NCBI GenBank assembly: GCA_027494015.1
Contig: JAOSJP010000006.1
Location: 55,014 to 119,013 of the forward strand
Direction of reading: 5' to 3'
Source: Anaerolineae bacterium
GTDB lineage: Bacteria > Chloroflexota > Anaerolineae > Aggregatilineales > Aggregatilineaceae
DNA: 64,000 nucleotides
Each line of letters starts with the position of its first letter. The first letter of the stretch is position 1. Positions 44,807 to 58,107 of the stretch are shown here, in pieces. The notes beneath the pieces are model-generated. The model was not told the DNA's origin. It saw only the letters and a list, made by a program, of their open reading frames with translations, and ran no database searches. The position numbers and the translations under genes were made by a program.

Positions 44807-45694
44807 ATGGGTGAGCTAAACCCCAACACCGACCGCCTCATTCTGACACAGGACGCTTACGCCACCGACACGCACCTGGCAGTGCGAATGCGCACTCACG
44901 AGCTATACAGCCAGCCGCAGATAGACTACCCGCGCTGGGTTGTGGACACGATTGGCTGGCCCCGCGACGCCTGGGTGCTGGATGTCGGCGCCGGGCCGGG
45001 TGCCTACAGCGACCTGGTGTGCGAGCGCATCCCGGATGGTCTGTATCTCGCCGGTGACCTGTCGTTGGGCATGGCGCGGCGAGCCAGCGCGGAGGGCGTC
45101 CCCGCCCTGAACCTGGATGTGCAGCGCCTGCCCTTCGCCGCTGCCACCTTTGACGTGGTGCTGGCCAATCACATGCTGTACCATGTCCCGGATCTCACGC
45201 ATGCCCTGCGCGAGCTACAGCGCGTGCTCAAGCCCAGCGGGTTGCTGGTCGCCGCCACCAACGGCGCCGCGACCATGCCAGAACTGGAGACGCTGGCCCG
45301 GCGCGCCTGCACGCTGCTGGGCTATCCCCGCCAGGAATTCATCCCCACCCACCAGAATTTCACGCTGGAGAACGGCCCGGTACAGGTTGCGCGCTTCTTC
45401 CGCGCCGTCGCCCGCTACGACATGCCCAGCGCGCTGCACTTCCCCGATGTCGAGCCGGTGATGGACTACCTCAACAGCATACAGGCCATCCGTGCGCCGC
45501 AGCTACCTCCCGGCGTGACCTGGGACGAGTTCATGAACGTGATGGAGAAACAGATCGCCCGCCTCATCCGGCACTACGGCGAGCTTCAGGTGCAGAAGCT
45601 GTCCGGCGTGATCGTAGCCACGAACGGGGGTGGCTTCGCCGGCAGGTATCTGCACGGCCTGAATGGGCGGGCGCGCGCTGCGGCCAGGGCCTAG
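44807..45694 (+). CDS. Class I SAM-dependent methyltransferase (arm B copy)
   Basis: The 295-residue counterpart of 1252-2139, with the same LDVGAGPGAYSDL motif. About eleven changes, mostly conservative, with a cluster near the C-terminus (GGFAGRYLHG against GGFASGYLHG). Stop codon shared with pcm in a CTAG, as in arm A. The first residues (GELNPNTDRL) keep the same start. Confidence 0.85.
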   Translation: MGELNPNTDRLILTQDAYATDTHLAVRMRTHELYSQPQIDYPRWVVDTIGWPRDAWVLDVGAGPGAYSDLVCERIPDGLYLAGDLSLGMARRASAEGVPALNLDVQRLPFAAATFDVVLANHMLYHVPDLTHALRELQRVLKPSGLLVAATNGAATMPELETLARRACTLLGYPRQEFIPTHQNFTLENGPVQVARFFRAVARYDMPSALHFPDVEPVMDYLNSIQAIRAPQLPPGVTWDEFMNVMEKQIARLIRHYGELQVQKLSGVIVATNGGGFAGRYLHGLNGRARAAARA

Positions 45695-46371
45695 GACTCG
45701 TCTCCGAGTGGATCGTCGGAGGGCGCGAAGCCGTGCCGCCCATAGAGCGGCACGAACATCACCGGGATCAATGCTTCAACGCGCCACGCCTCTTCATTGC
45801 GCCGCACCCGCTGGAGCATCTGCTGAAAGCGGTCGCCGACGGGGATGACCATGCGCCCGCCATTGGCAAGCTGCGTGCGCAGCGGGCCGGGGATGGCCGG
45901 AGCCGCCGCCGTGACGATGATCGCGTCGAAGGGGGCCTGGTCGGGCAGCCCCTGGCTGCCATCGCCGATGTAGACCTCCATGTTGTGATAGCCGAGATCG
46001 GTCAAGGCAGCGCTTGCCCGCTCGCCCAGCGCCGGGTAGCGCTCTAGCGAATAGACGAAGCGGGCCAGCTCGCACAGCACCGCCGTCTGATAACCGGAGC
46101 CGGTGCCCACCTCCAACACCACGTCAGCGGGCTTCAGCTCGAGCATCTGCGTCATCAGCGCGACGATATACGGCTGCGAGATCGTCTGATCGTTGCCAAT
46201 GGGCAGCGGGCCATCCTCGTAGGCGCGTGCGCGGAACGGCTCCGGGACAAAGGCGTGGCGCGGCACGCGGCGCATCGCTTCCAGCACGCGTGGGTCGGCG
46301 ATGTCGCGCGCGACAAGCTGCTCGCGCACCATGCGCTCGCGCAGCATCTCATAATCCAACGTCGGCGTCAT
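45691..46371 (-). CDS. pcm: Protein-L-isoaspartate O-methyltransferase (arm B copy)
   Basis: The 226-residue counterpart of 575-1255, apparently with a single residue change (D125 here). The same Shine-Dalgarno-like sequence lies upstream. The almost perfect protein match, despite synonymous changes in the DNA, suggests selection or gene conversion. Confidence 0.95.
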   Translation of the reverse strand: MTPTLDYEMLRERMVREQLVARDIADPRVLEAMRRVPRHAFVPEPFRARAYEDGPLPIGNDQTISQPYIVALMTQMLELKPADVVLEVGTGSGYQTAVLCELARFVYSLERYPALGERASAALTDLGYHNMEVYIGDGSQGLPDQAPFDAIIVTAAAPAIPGPLRTQLANGGRMVIPVGDRFQQMLQRVRRNEEAWRVEALIPVMFVPLYGRHGFAPSDDPLGDES

Positions 46372-46451
46372 GGCTGCTCAGACTCCCCTTGCACCCATGA
46401 TACATCATTCCCGGCGCGCACGGGGGCGAGATTCCTCAGGGCGATTGCAGC

Positions 46452-46814
46452 AAAGTCCGCCGCGTGTCAGCCTGCTCGTAGGGGCGCTGTTCTGCTGCAC
46501 CCCGGTTTACCTCACCCCCGCGCGGCGCTGGCGCGCCTCACCGCCCCCTCTCCACGTTGGAGGGACGGACAAATAAGATTGCATTGACGATTAATTGTAG
46601 GTTACGGAAGAACAATTCAAGGGAAGAAACGAACGAAGAAGGCGACTTCGGGGAACCGGTGGGAGGGGCGGGTGTGCAAACCCATAGGCATTAAGCTAAG
46701 CTGCCTCTTCCCCTCAATCCCCCTCAGCCAGCCGAGCTAGAGAGGGGGACTTGGCTCGCCGCGCGCGGCGCTTTCCCCCTCCCTGGCTTTGTGTATAGGC
46801 CGGGGAGGGGCCAG
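46452..46814. other. Spacer between arm B and the IS, repeats only
   Basis: A 363-bp stretch with a family B half-element at about 46480, an AT-richer patch (46575-46640), a degenerate family B fragment near 46660 and a family C hairpin at 46719-46748. No gene. This spacer is missing at the corresponding edge of arm A. Confidence 0.6.
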
Positions 46815-47829
46815 CTCTCAGGGGTAGGTTTTTAATGGAGAGAGTAGGTAGGACAGAGGAACCAGGGTATAGATCAAGCATCGCAAGGGATCTAGACCGG
46901 AGGAACCGATGCCCTATCAAGCTGAATTGTCACAATGGACGCGGGAAGTGTCAAGCAATCTAGCGCACTTGAGTCGTTGCCAAGCGTATGCGCTGGCGCT
47001 CTACAGCTATGCGGTGGTGCTGACGCAGAGTTGCGGGCTAAGCCAGGAGGCCTACTTCCTGGGGCAATTGCTGGGGCAGCGCGAGAACACGGTGCGGCAG
47101 CGTTTGCTGGCCGAGGTGAAGGGGAGCTTGAGCACAGACTACTGCGTCTGGGTGACGGCCGACCGAGGCTTGTATGCCAAGTGGCTGTTCAGCACTATTC
47201 AGGCTAACAGTTGGCACCCCCTGCTGCGCATCAACGCGCAAGGCACCTGTGTCGAGCGCCACAGTGGACGGCGTTGGTCGTTGGCCATGCTCGCTGCGCT
47301 GTGCCGCCAGCGGCTGTGGCGCGAGGAGGTCGTCTGTTTCAAAGACGAGGCGCGTTTGCCCTGCACCCTGCTGGCCATGTGGGAGGAGAGCCAACAGGAA
47401 GCCTGGCTCTTGCTGACTGATGTCCCTCCCCTGGAGGCAAGCCCCTCCTGGTACGCTTTGCGCATGAACATCGAGGCGGGTTTCAAAGCGCTCAAGAGCG
47501 CCGGCTTTCATTGGGAGCGCACGCGCATGTCCGACCCGGCACGCGCCGAACGATTGTGGTTAGTCCTGACCCTGGCTGCCCTACGCGCCGTATCCGCCGC
47601 CGAAGGTTTGCCCGCTCCCCCGCCGCAGCATCCCTGGCCCTCCCTGCCCCTGCGCCGCCGCTCGACCAAACCCCGTTATCCGCGCCTGAGCCTGCTCAAA
47701 CGCGGCCTGCTGGCTTCCCTGGCCGCCGTCATCCGTGGGGCTGCTCTTTCCTATCACCTGCCTGCGCCTCCCTTGCCTCGCACCCCCTTATTGGAGACGC
47801 TTGATCCATTAAAAACCTACCCCTGAGAG
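46815..47829 (+). mobile_element. Insertion sequence with 24-bp terminal inverted repeats
   Basis: The termini 46815-46838 and 47806-47829 are exact inverted repeats (CTCTCAGGGGTAGGTTTTTA then ATGG). The element is 1015 bp and holds one transposase gene whose last codons lie inside the right repeat. I see no obvious target duplication. It ends 77 bp from the 5S gene. A degraded second copy occupies 12-494. Confidence 0.88.
46909..47826 (+). CDS. IS4-like DDE transposase, internally deleted
   Basis: A 305-residue transposase with VTADRGLYAKWLF (second catalytic Asp region), HPLLRIN, and the C-terminal IEAGFKALKSAGFHWERTRM block carrying the expected catalytic Glu. Relatives that I recall are about 400 residues and have a DATTLG-type first catalytic Asp segment before ADRGLY. 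Here residues 69-82 jump straight from RQRLLAEVKGSL to the second Asp region. The protein is therefore probably inactive, though the frame is open. Confidence 0.78.
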   Translation: MPYQAELSQWTREVSSNLAHLSRCQAYALALYSYAVVLTQSCGLSQEAYFLGQLLGQRENTVRQRLLAEVKGSLSTDYCVWVTADRGLYAKWLFSTIQANSWHPLLRINAQGTCVERHSGRRWSLAMLAALCRQRLWREEVVCFKDEARLPCTLLAMWEESQQEAWLLLTDVPPLEASPSWYALRMNIEAGFKALKSAGFHWERTRMSDPARAERLWLVLTLAALRAVSAAEGLPAPPPQHPWPSLPLRRRSTKPRYPRLSLLKRGLLASLAAVIRGAALSYHLPAPPLPRTPLLETLDPLKTYP

Positions 47830-47906
47830 GCCAGGGGGAGGAGGGCGGGGGGGCAGGGGGGAGGTGAGGGTGTGGGAGGCTCACAGCAATGACAACAGGC
47901 CAGGGA

Positions 47907-48022
47907 GTTGGCGGCGACCTACTCTCCCAGGGGGCTACCCCCCCAGTACCATCGGCGCGGGTGGGCTTAACGACCGGGTTCGAGATGGAGCCGGGTGTAC
48001 CCCCACCGCCATGACCACCAAC
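47907..48022 (-). rRNA. rrf: 5S ribosomal RNA
   Basis: The minus strand reads TGGTGGTCATGGCGGTGGGG, continuing through CCATCTCGAACCCGG and GGGAGAGTAGGTCGCCGCC, the conserved 5S loops. The edges are accurate to a few bases. Confidence 0.93.
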
Positions 48023-48099
48023 TGCTGGCCTGCTGGCAACACGTCAGCGTGAATAGCAAGCACCTCGCAAAAACACCCACTTCTCCGTACCACGGAGGA

Positions 48100-50965
<2,866 letters not shown>

Positions 50966-51208
50966 ACGGAGAAATTGATGTTCTTGCGCTTTTCCGCTTG
51001 CTATTCACTTGTTAACGTGCCCGGAGTTCGCACCCCGTGGCTGCCCGCAAGTCCCCTTGCGCGCACCCACCCGATGCCTACTCGCCCTGCGTGGTCGTTG
51101 GTCGTTGGTTGTTAGTGGTTGGTTATTGGTGCTCAGGCGTCTCAGTCAGCCCTCCAGCGCCCCCTCACTCCTTAACTGAACTATAACTGATAACTGACAA
51201 CCCCCCCA

Positions 51209-51281
51209 TGGAGACGAGGGGACTCGAACCCCTGACTTCCTGCTTGCAAAGCAGGCGCTCTCCCGCCTGAGCTACGTCCCC
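51209..51281 (-). tRNA. tRNA-Ala (TGC)
   Basis: A 73-nt cloverleaf on the minus strand, beginning GGGGACGTAGCTC and ending GAGTCCCCTCGTCTCCA. The anticodon loop is CTTTGCAAG, giving TGC. It lies in the 16S-23S spacer. Confidence 0.96.
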
Positions 51282-51296
51282 TCCTCAGGGTGTCGG

Positions 51297-51400
51297 TTGT
51301 TGGTTGTTGGTTGTTGGTTGTCGGTTGTTGGTTTTGTGCCCCCGCCAGCTCACCGCCTTACCATCTACCAATAACCATTCACCACTAACCAATAACCCCT
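51297..51400. repeat. Tandem GTTGGTT-type repeats in the tRNA-Ala/tRNA-Ile spacer
   Basis: Consecutive ggttgttggttgttggttg units and then complementary accaataacc units. They resemble those at 2402-2454 and 44488-44545. The other rRNA spacers (51095-51200, 51484-51560) hold similar short units such as gatagctgatagctga. Confidence 0.65.
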
Positions 51401-51409
51401 CACCCCCTG

Positions 51410-51483
51410 TGGGTCTGAGCCGGCTCGAACGGCTGACCTCTCGCTTATCAGGCGAGTGCTCTAACCAACTGAGCTACAGACCC
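51410..51483 (-). tRNA. tRNA-Ile (GAT)
   Basis: A 74-nt cloverleaf on the minus strand, beginning GGGTCTGTAGCTCAG. The anticodon loop CTGATAA gives GAT. The order 16S-Ile-Ala-23S is the common bacterial layout. Confidence 0.96.
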
Positions 51484-51679
51484 GTTCAAGTCCTCAGCGC
51501 TCAGCCTTCAGCGCTCAGCCTTCAGCTTTATGCTGATAGCTGATAGCTGATAGCTGATGGCTAATGGCCCCCTTAACCCCAGCTCAGTGACAGGAAACAA
51601 CTCCCTGCTTCCATCCAGCAAGACGCTTCCGCGCCCCGCCTTCCGCTGGGGCCGAAGGCTCGCACCCTCGCCCCTAGCT

Positions 51680-53187
<1,508 letters not shown>

Positions 53188-53452
53188 TTCTCGCCATCCA
53201 CCCCCGCAAGGGTAGATGAGCCCTGTGCTCTCTCTCGCTGCTTCCTGTCACTATGCTGTTGTTAAGGGGCGGCTCAACTGGACGATGGATGGTGGGGCAA
53301 AAAACCGCCGTCTGGCGGCGGGCGCAGGACAAGCTGAAAACATCACGGCTTTCAGGATGCTTGTCGGTGCGGCCCCCTTTTCGTATCGTTCAGTTTGTTA
53401 GAACCTGCGCCCGGCTTTGCCGTAGCGCGTTGTTCCCTTCGAGCGTGGAGAC

Positions 53453-53481
53453 ATCTTACCACCCCTCTCCAGGGGCGTCAA
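53453..53481 (-). promoter_or_regulatory. rRNA operon promoter
   Basis: On the minus strand TTGACG (53476-53481), exactly 17 bp, TAAGAT (53453-53458), about 260 nt before the 16S gene. The 348-bp gap 53188-53535 is otherwise leader RNA sequence with no gene. Confidence 0.8.
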
Positions 53482-53535
53482 GGGTGATTCCTTGAGTTTC
53501 CGTAAAACAGATATAGAGCCTCCCACGAGCGCCTT

Positions 53536-54834
53536 TTACGTGTACGCCGGCAGCCACTCGCCATGCGCCGCGATCAGCTCGTCAACCAGCGCCCACACCT
53601 GCTCCAGGTCCAGCTCGGCGGCAGTGTGCGGGTCGAGCATGGCGGCGTGGTAGATGTGCTCGCGCCTGCCGGTCAGCGCCGCTTCGACGGTCAGCGCCTG
53701 CACGTTGATATTCGTCTGCATCAAGGCGGCCAGATGCGGCGGCAGCGCGCCAATCCGCGTCGGCTGGACTCCGTTCCCGTCCACCAGGCAGGGCACCTCC
53801 ACGCAGCATTCGCGCGGCAGGTTATCAATCAGCCCGTCGTTCCTCACGTTCCCATAGATCACGCGCGGGACGCCCGTCTCCAGGCTGTGGATGATCCCTG
53901 CGCCATACTCATGGCTGGGCACCACGCGAACTGCCGCCGCCGGGTCTTCGTATTCGGCGCGCATCGCCTCCCAATCGGCGATTTGTGTCTCGCAGCGACG
54001 GATGTATTCGTCCAGGGGGATATTGAAACGCTCGATCAGGTCGGGGCGGTCGCGCTTGATGAACCAGGGCACGTACTCGGCGAAGTGCTCGCTCGACTCG
54101 GTGACGAAATAGCCCAGCCGGCGCAACATCTCATAGCGCACCCGGTTCCAATCCGGCACGCGCCCCTCTTCGATCACCTTGTGAAGCAGCGGGTAGAGGT
54201 CCTGCCCGTCTCGCTCAAAGCGCAGGTAGAAGGCCATATGATTGATGCCCGCGCACAGGTAGTTGATCTCCTCGTAGGGCACGCCGATGTCCGCCGCAAG
54301 CTGCGTAGCCGTGCCCTGCACGCTGTGGCACAGCCCAACCGTCCTGATCCGGCTGGCCCGGCTGATGGCCCAGGTGTTCATGGCCATTGGGTTGACGTAA
54401 TTGAGAAACGTGACCTGGGGGCACACGTCTTCCATGTCGCGGCACATGGCCAGCAGCACCGGAATGGTGCGCAGCGCGCGCATGATCCCGCCAACGCCGA
54501 GCGTATCGGCAATGGTGGCGCGCAGCCCGTACCGCTTGGGAATTTCGAAGTCCAGCACCGTGCCTGGCTTGTAGCCGGCCACCTGAATCATGCAGAGCGC
54601 GTAATCAGCGCCGTCGAGCGCCGCGCGCCGGTCGGTGGTCGTTTCGATGATGGGCCGCGCGCCGAGCGCCTCGGCCACTTTGTGCGCCACGATCTCAGAA
54701 GTGCGCAGCCGGTCGGCGTCAATGTCGAACAGCGTCAGGGTGGACTCGGCCAGTTCCGGGAAGTGGAGAATATCGCCCATCAGGTTCCTGGCGAAGACGG
54801 TGCTCCCCGCACCGATGAAGACGATTTTGGGCAT
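53536..54834 (-). CDS. melA: Glycoside hydrolase family 4, alpha-galactosidase/alpha-glucosidase
   Basis: A 432-residue NAD- and metal-dependent glycosidase. Motifs: the N-terminal nucleotide loop VFIGAGSTVFARNL, FLNYVNPMAMNTWA, the metal-binding CHSVQGT and the GINHMAFYL segment with its catalytic histidine, all typical of GH4. Alpha-galactosidase (MelA) is the best guess; related alpha-glucosidases and alpha-galacturonidases share these motifs. A galactose product would suit the galactokinase-like gene at 20893. Confidence 0.88.
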   Translation of the reverse strand: MPKIVFIGAGSTVFARNLMGDILHFPELAESTLTLFDIDADRLRTSEIVAHKVAEALGARPIIETTTDRRAALDGADYALCMIQVAGYKPGTVLDFEIPKRYGLRATIADTLGVGGIMRALRTIPVLLAMCRDMEDVCPQVTFLNYVNPMAMNTWAISRASRIRTVGLCHSVQGTATQLAADIGVPYEEINYLCAGINHMAFYLRFERDGQDLYPLLHKVIEEGRVPDWNRVRYEMLRRLGYFVTESSEHFAEYVPWFIKRDRPDLIERFNIPLDEYIRRCETQIADWEAMRAEYEDPAAAVRVVPSHEYGAGIIHSLETGVPRVIYGNVRNDGLIDNLPRECCVEVPCLVDGNGVQPTRIGALPPHLAALMQTNINVQALTVEAALTGRREHIYHAAMLDPHTAAELDLEQVWALVDELIAAHGEWLPAYT

Positions 54835-54928
54835 GTCGCAGGTCTCCCTCGCACATGATCACATGCAACGAGGCGCCTGGGTCAGCGCCTCGACTCCGAT
54901 CTAGTTAAGAACAAGCCGCACGCGGCGA

Positions 54929-55531
54929 TCACATCTCCTGCCGGCCCTGCAGGGCGCGCAGCAGCGTGATCGAGTCCACATATTCCAGGTCGCCGCCGGT
55001 GGGCAGCCCACGCGCCAGCCGCGTGACTTTGACGCCGGTGGGCGCAAGCTGGCGCTGCAGGTACATGGCCGTCGCATCGCCCTCCATGCCGGGGTTGGTG
55101 GCGATGATCACCTCCAGCACGCCCCCGGCCTGCACGCGCGCGACTAGCTCGCGAATCTTCAGGTCTTCCGGGCCAATGCCTTCCACCGGCGAAATGGCGC
55201 CGTGCAGCACGTGGTAGCGCCCCTGATACGCGCCGGTGCGCTCCACCGCCAGCACGTCGAGCGGTTCCTCGACGACGACCAGCGCCGTCTGCTCGCGCGC
55301 CTCGTCGCGGCAGATGGGGCACGGGTCTTCCTCAGTGATGTTGTAGCAGATGGAGCAGGTGCGCGTCTTGGCCTTGAGGTCGCCGATGGCCGTCGCCAGC
55401 GTCTGGGATAGCTCGTCCGGCGCGCGCAGCAGGTAGTAGGTGAGGCGCGAGGCCGTCCTGGGGCCGATGCCCGGCAGGCGCGAGAATGCCTCAACCAACT
55501 GCGTGACCGGTTTGGGGACAGCCTGGCTCAC
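54929..55531 (-). CDS. recR: Recombination mediator protein RecR
   Basis: A 200-residue protein that loads RecA at gaps with RecFO. Helix-hairpin-helix LPGIGPRTASRL (19-30), zinc finger cysteines C59, C62, C71, C74, then a Toprim domain (VVEEPLDVLAVERTGAYQG). The length is standard. It forms the conserved dnaX-ybaB-recR cluster on the minus strand. Confidence 0.96.
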   Translation of the reverse strand: MSQAVPKPVTQLVEAFSRLPGIGPRTASRLTYYLLRAPDELSQTLATAIGDLKAKTRTCSICYNITEEDPCPICRDEAREQTALVVVEEPLDVLAVERTGAYQGRYHVLHGAISPVEGIGPEDLKIRELVARVQAGGVLEVIIATNPGMEGDATAMYLQRQLAPTGVKVTRLARGLPTGGDLEYVDSITLLRALQGRQEM

Positions 55532-55595
55532 GATTCACCTCTAAATCACGCGCACGCGCGGTGCGCTGCCGCGCCCGGCACTCTGCGAGCAGCTC

Positions 55596-55976
55596 CTAGC
55601 CGAAAAGCCCGCCCGGCAGCATGGAGTCCAGGCTGCCGCTGATGCTCTGCATCCGCTCGGCGGCATACGCCTGGCTTTCTTCGACAGCCCGATTCACCGC
55701 CGCGACGAGCAAATCCTGCAGATCGGTCAGCCATTCATCGTCCGCGGTGTCAATGGCTTCGGGGTTGATGGTGATCGTCTTGACCACCTGGTGCCCGGTG
55801 ATGACGATGGTCACCGCGCCGCCGCCCGCGCTGACTTCGAGCGTTTCCTCGCCGAGCGCGGCTTGCGCGGCTTCCATGTCTTCCTGCATCTTCTTGATCT
55901 GGCGCATGAGCGACGCCTGGCTGGGCACTCCGCCGCCCATAGGCCCGCCAAAACCGCTCTGTTTCTTCCTGGCCAT
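55596..55976 (-). CDS. ybaB: YbaB/EbfC-family nucleoid-associated protein
   Basis: A 126-residue DNA-binding protein. The long N-terminal helix region (QASLMRQIKKMQEDMEAAQAA) precedes the conserved VSAGGGAVTIVITGHQVV sheet and the INPEAI segment. AGGAGT lies 7 nt before the ATG at 55976. It sits between dnaX and recR, the usual position. Confidence 0.94.
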   Translation of the reverse strand: MARKKQSGFGGPMGGGVPSQASLMRQIKKMQEDMEAAQAALGEETLEVSAGGGAVTIVITGHQVVKTITINPEAIDTADDEWLTDLQDLLVAAVNRAVEESQAYAAERMQSISGSLDSMLPGGLFG

Positions 55977-56030
55977 CCTGATCACTCCTGTGCATTCGTC
56001 GCGCTGGGCGAAAAGATTGACAGCGTTCCC

Positions 56031-56060
56031 GTAGGGGCGGGTTTATAAACCCGCCCCTAG
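56031..56060. repeat. Family B palindrome between dnaX and ybaB
   Basis: GTAGGGGCGGGTTTATAAACCC plus CGCCCCTAG (two blocks), with a TA centre and one mismatch at the last base. Confidence 0.82.
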
Positions 56061-56143
56061 CGGCACGGCAGAGAGCGCGCCTCTATATCGGGCGCAACAG
56101 GGCAACGCCTCTCCATCTATTTCCCGGCCCGCCGGCGGGCCGC

Positions 56144-57754
56144 TCACCCCTCGCCGTCGTCCAGATCGGTGATCTCACCGCCCAACTCTTGGACGCCGAA
56201 GGCCAGCACATCGTCCGTCGCCAGCACATCGTTCGCGCCGGGCGTCTTGACGTGCGCCTCGTCCACCACGATCACCGACACCTTGAGCGGCACGCCCAGC
56301 ACGGCGTAGAGCGCCTCTTCGAGCGCCGCGCGTTTGTCGGACACTTCGATCTTCTGTTTGAAGATGTCGCTGCGCACGCTGAGCACCAACTGATCACCAC
56401 GCACGTCGCGCGGGGTGACGTGCTCCAGCAGCGCCGGCAGCGAAGGATGGTGCGCGCGCGCGCTCTTCTGCACCTGCGCCCAGGCGCTCAGCACATCGGC
56501 CACGCGCACGCGCGGCGGGCCGCCCGGCACGGGCGCAGCGGCGGCGACCGGAGCAGCGGGCGGCGGCGCAGGCTCTGGCTCTGGCTCGTCAACGGGCGGC
56601 GGCAAGTCGTGCTGTGTGCGCGGGCGCGGCTGGGCAGCGGGGCGCGGCGCAGGCTCTGGCTCGTCCTCCGCCACCGGCTTGATGCTCTCCAGGAAAGCCA
56701 GCTCCAGCGGAAGCTGCGGCTGCCACCCGGCGCGCCACTCGGCGACCGCTCCATTGAAGGCGCGGATGGCGGCGATCAGCGCCTTGCGCCCGATGGCCCC
56801 GGCCTGCTCGCCCAGCACAGCACGGCGCTCCTCGGTCGTGTCCACCAGCGCCTCGCCGGCCATCTTCACCAGCAAGACCTGGCGCAGATGGGCGATCACC
56901 TGCTGACCAAACTGGCGCGGATCGGCGCCGCCGTCAACCGCCGTGTTGATCAGGTCCAGGCCGCGCGCCGCATCATTGGCAATCAGCGCGTCCACCAGCT
57001 CCACGATGTTCTGCCCGCTGGCCGTCCCCAGAATCTGCTCGGCCATATCCAGCGAGATGTGCGCGTCCGGGTCGGCGATGAGCTGGTCGAGCAGGCTGAT
57101 GCTGTCGCGCACGCTGCCGGTGCCCTCGCGGGCAATGAGCGTCAGCGCCGCCGGGTCAATCGAGACGCCCTCGGCCTCGGCGATCTCAGCCAGCCGCGCC
57201 GTCACCTCGGCCAGCGACACGCGGCGGAACTCGAACAACTGGCAGCGGCTTTTGATCGTGGCGGGGACTTTGGCGATCTCGGTGGTCGCCAGCACGAAGA
57301 TGGCGTGCGCCGGCGGCTCTTCCAGCGTCTTGAGCAGCGCGTCGAAGGCCGCGCCAGAGAAGCGGTGCACCTCGTCTATAATATAGACCTTGTACTGGCC
57401 TTCGCCGGGAGAGAACGCGATCTTGTCGCGCAGGTCGCGCACGTCGTCCACGCCGGTGTGCGAGGCCGCGTCAATCTCGATCAGGTCCAGGTAGCGCCCC
57501 TCGTTGACGGCCAGGCAGTGGGCGCAGACGTTACAGGGCCGCCGGTCGGGATCGTCGTCCAGGCAGTTGACCGCTTTGGCCAGCAGGCGCGCCGTCGAGG
57601 TCTTGCCCGTGCCGCGCGGGCCGCTGAACAGATAGGCGTGGCGGATGCGTCCCTGGCGCAGCGCGTTGCGCAGCGTGCGGGTGATGTGATCCTGGCCGAT
57701 AACGTCTTCGAACGTCGCGGGCCGCCACTTGAGATAAAGCGCCTGTGCGGGCAC
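56144..57754 (-). CDS. dnaX: DNA polymerase III subunit gamma/tau
   Basis: A 536-residue clamp-loader subunit. AAA+ domain with Walker A SGPRGTGKTS (44-53), zinc cysteines C64, C74, C77, C80, Walker B YIIDEVHRFS and the sensor region. It continues into domain III, a proline-rich linker (about 370-410) and a C-terminal domain. No slippery A-run is evident for a shortened gamma form. First gene of dnaX-ybaB-recR. Confidence 0.95.
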   Translation of the reverse strand: MPAQALYLKWRPATFEDVIGQDHITRTLRNALRQGRIRHAYLFSGPRGTGKTSTARLLAKAVNCLDDDPDRRPCNVCAHCLAVNEGRYLDLIEIDAASHTGVDDVRDLRDKIAFSPGEGQYKVYIIDEVHRFSGAAFDALLKTLEEPPAHAIFVLATTEIAKVPATIKSRCQLFEFRRVSLAEVTARLAEIAEAEGVSIDPAALTLIAREGTGSVRDSISLLDQLIADPDAHISLDMAEQILGTASGQNIVELVDALIANDAARGLDLINTAVDGGADPRQFGQQVIAHLRQVLLVKMAGEALVDTTEERRAVLGEQAGAIGRKALIAAIRAFNGAVAEWRAGWQPQLPLELAFLESIKPVAEDEPEPAPRPAAQPRPRTQHDLPPPVDEPEPEPAPPPAAPVAAAAPVPGGPPRVRVADVLSAWAQVQKSARAHHPSLPALLEHVTPRDVRGDQLVLSVRSDIFKQKIEVSDKRAALEEALYAVLGVPLKVSVIVVDEAHVKTPGANDVLATDDVLAFGVQELGGEITDLDDGEG

Positions 57755-57840
57755 GCTTCAACCTCCCTGGGTGCTGTGCGCGCCTAGTGTAGCAGGCGGC
57801 TCCAACGGTGCGCAAATCTCTAACCAGATTCGCGCGGGCC

Positions 57841-57849
57841 TGATATAAT
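57841..57849 (+). promoter_or_regulatory. Extended -10 promoter of tatA
   Basis: TGATATAAT (TG-n-TATAAT) at 57841-57849, 85 bp before the tatA start. No clear -35 is present. Confidence 0.65.
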
Positions 57850-57933
57850 GAAGTCGAGTGAATGCCGGGGCGGTGCCGCACTCTGAGAATTCACGCCGCA
57901 CGCGCAGCGAGCGTAGGTATGAAGGAGCAAACG

Positions 57934-58107
57934 ATGGGTAACTTTGGGACGACCGAGCTGATCGTGATCCTGGCCGTGGTGATTTTGCTGTTCGGTGTGG
58001 GGCGCGTGTCGCGCATCGGTGGCGAGATGGGATCGGCCATCCGCGAGTTCCGCAAGGGTTTGCGCGGCGACGACGAGGATAAGAACAACGAGACCAGGCA
58101 GTCCTGA
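57934..58107 (+). CDS. tatA: Sec-independent protein translocase TatA/E
   Basis: A 57-residue membrane protein that forms the Tat pore. One N-terminal membrane helix (TTELIVILAVVILLFGVG), a short hinge, an amphipathic helix (GGEMGSAIREFRKGLRG) and a charged tail. AAGGAG six bases before the ATG supports this start. The family FG motif is replaced by FGVGRV. No tatC is seen nearby. Confidence 0.93.
   Translation: MGNFGTTELIVILAVVILLFGVGRVSRIGGEMGSAIREFRKGLRGDDEDKNNETRQS

Larger units (their letters stand above)
40878..46451. repeat. Large inverted duplication, arm B
   Basis: The reverse-complement copy of 495-6127. Gene order from the inner edge: bactofilin-like, propeller, sirtuin, methyltransferase, pcm. 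It lacks the ~100-bp hairpin insertion found in arm A. The 34.7 kb between the arms contains all of the sugar, corrinoid and Lut genes. Confidence 0.93.

Noticed and set aside
54868..54893. Terminator after recR
   Set aside because: A GAGGCGC/GCGCCTC stem is present but no T run follows on the minus strand, so I did not list it.
56189..57787. A 532-codon frame antisense to dnaX
   Set aside because: It is a shadow frame; dnaX has all expected motifs on the minus strand.
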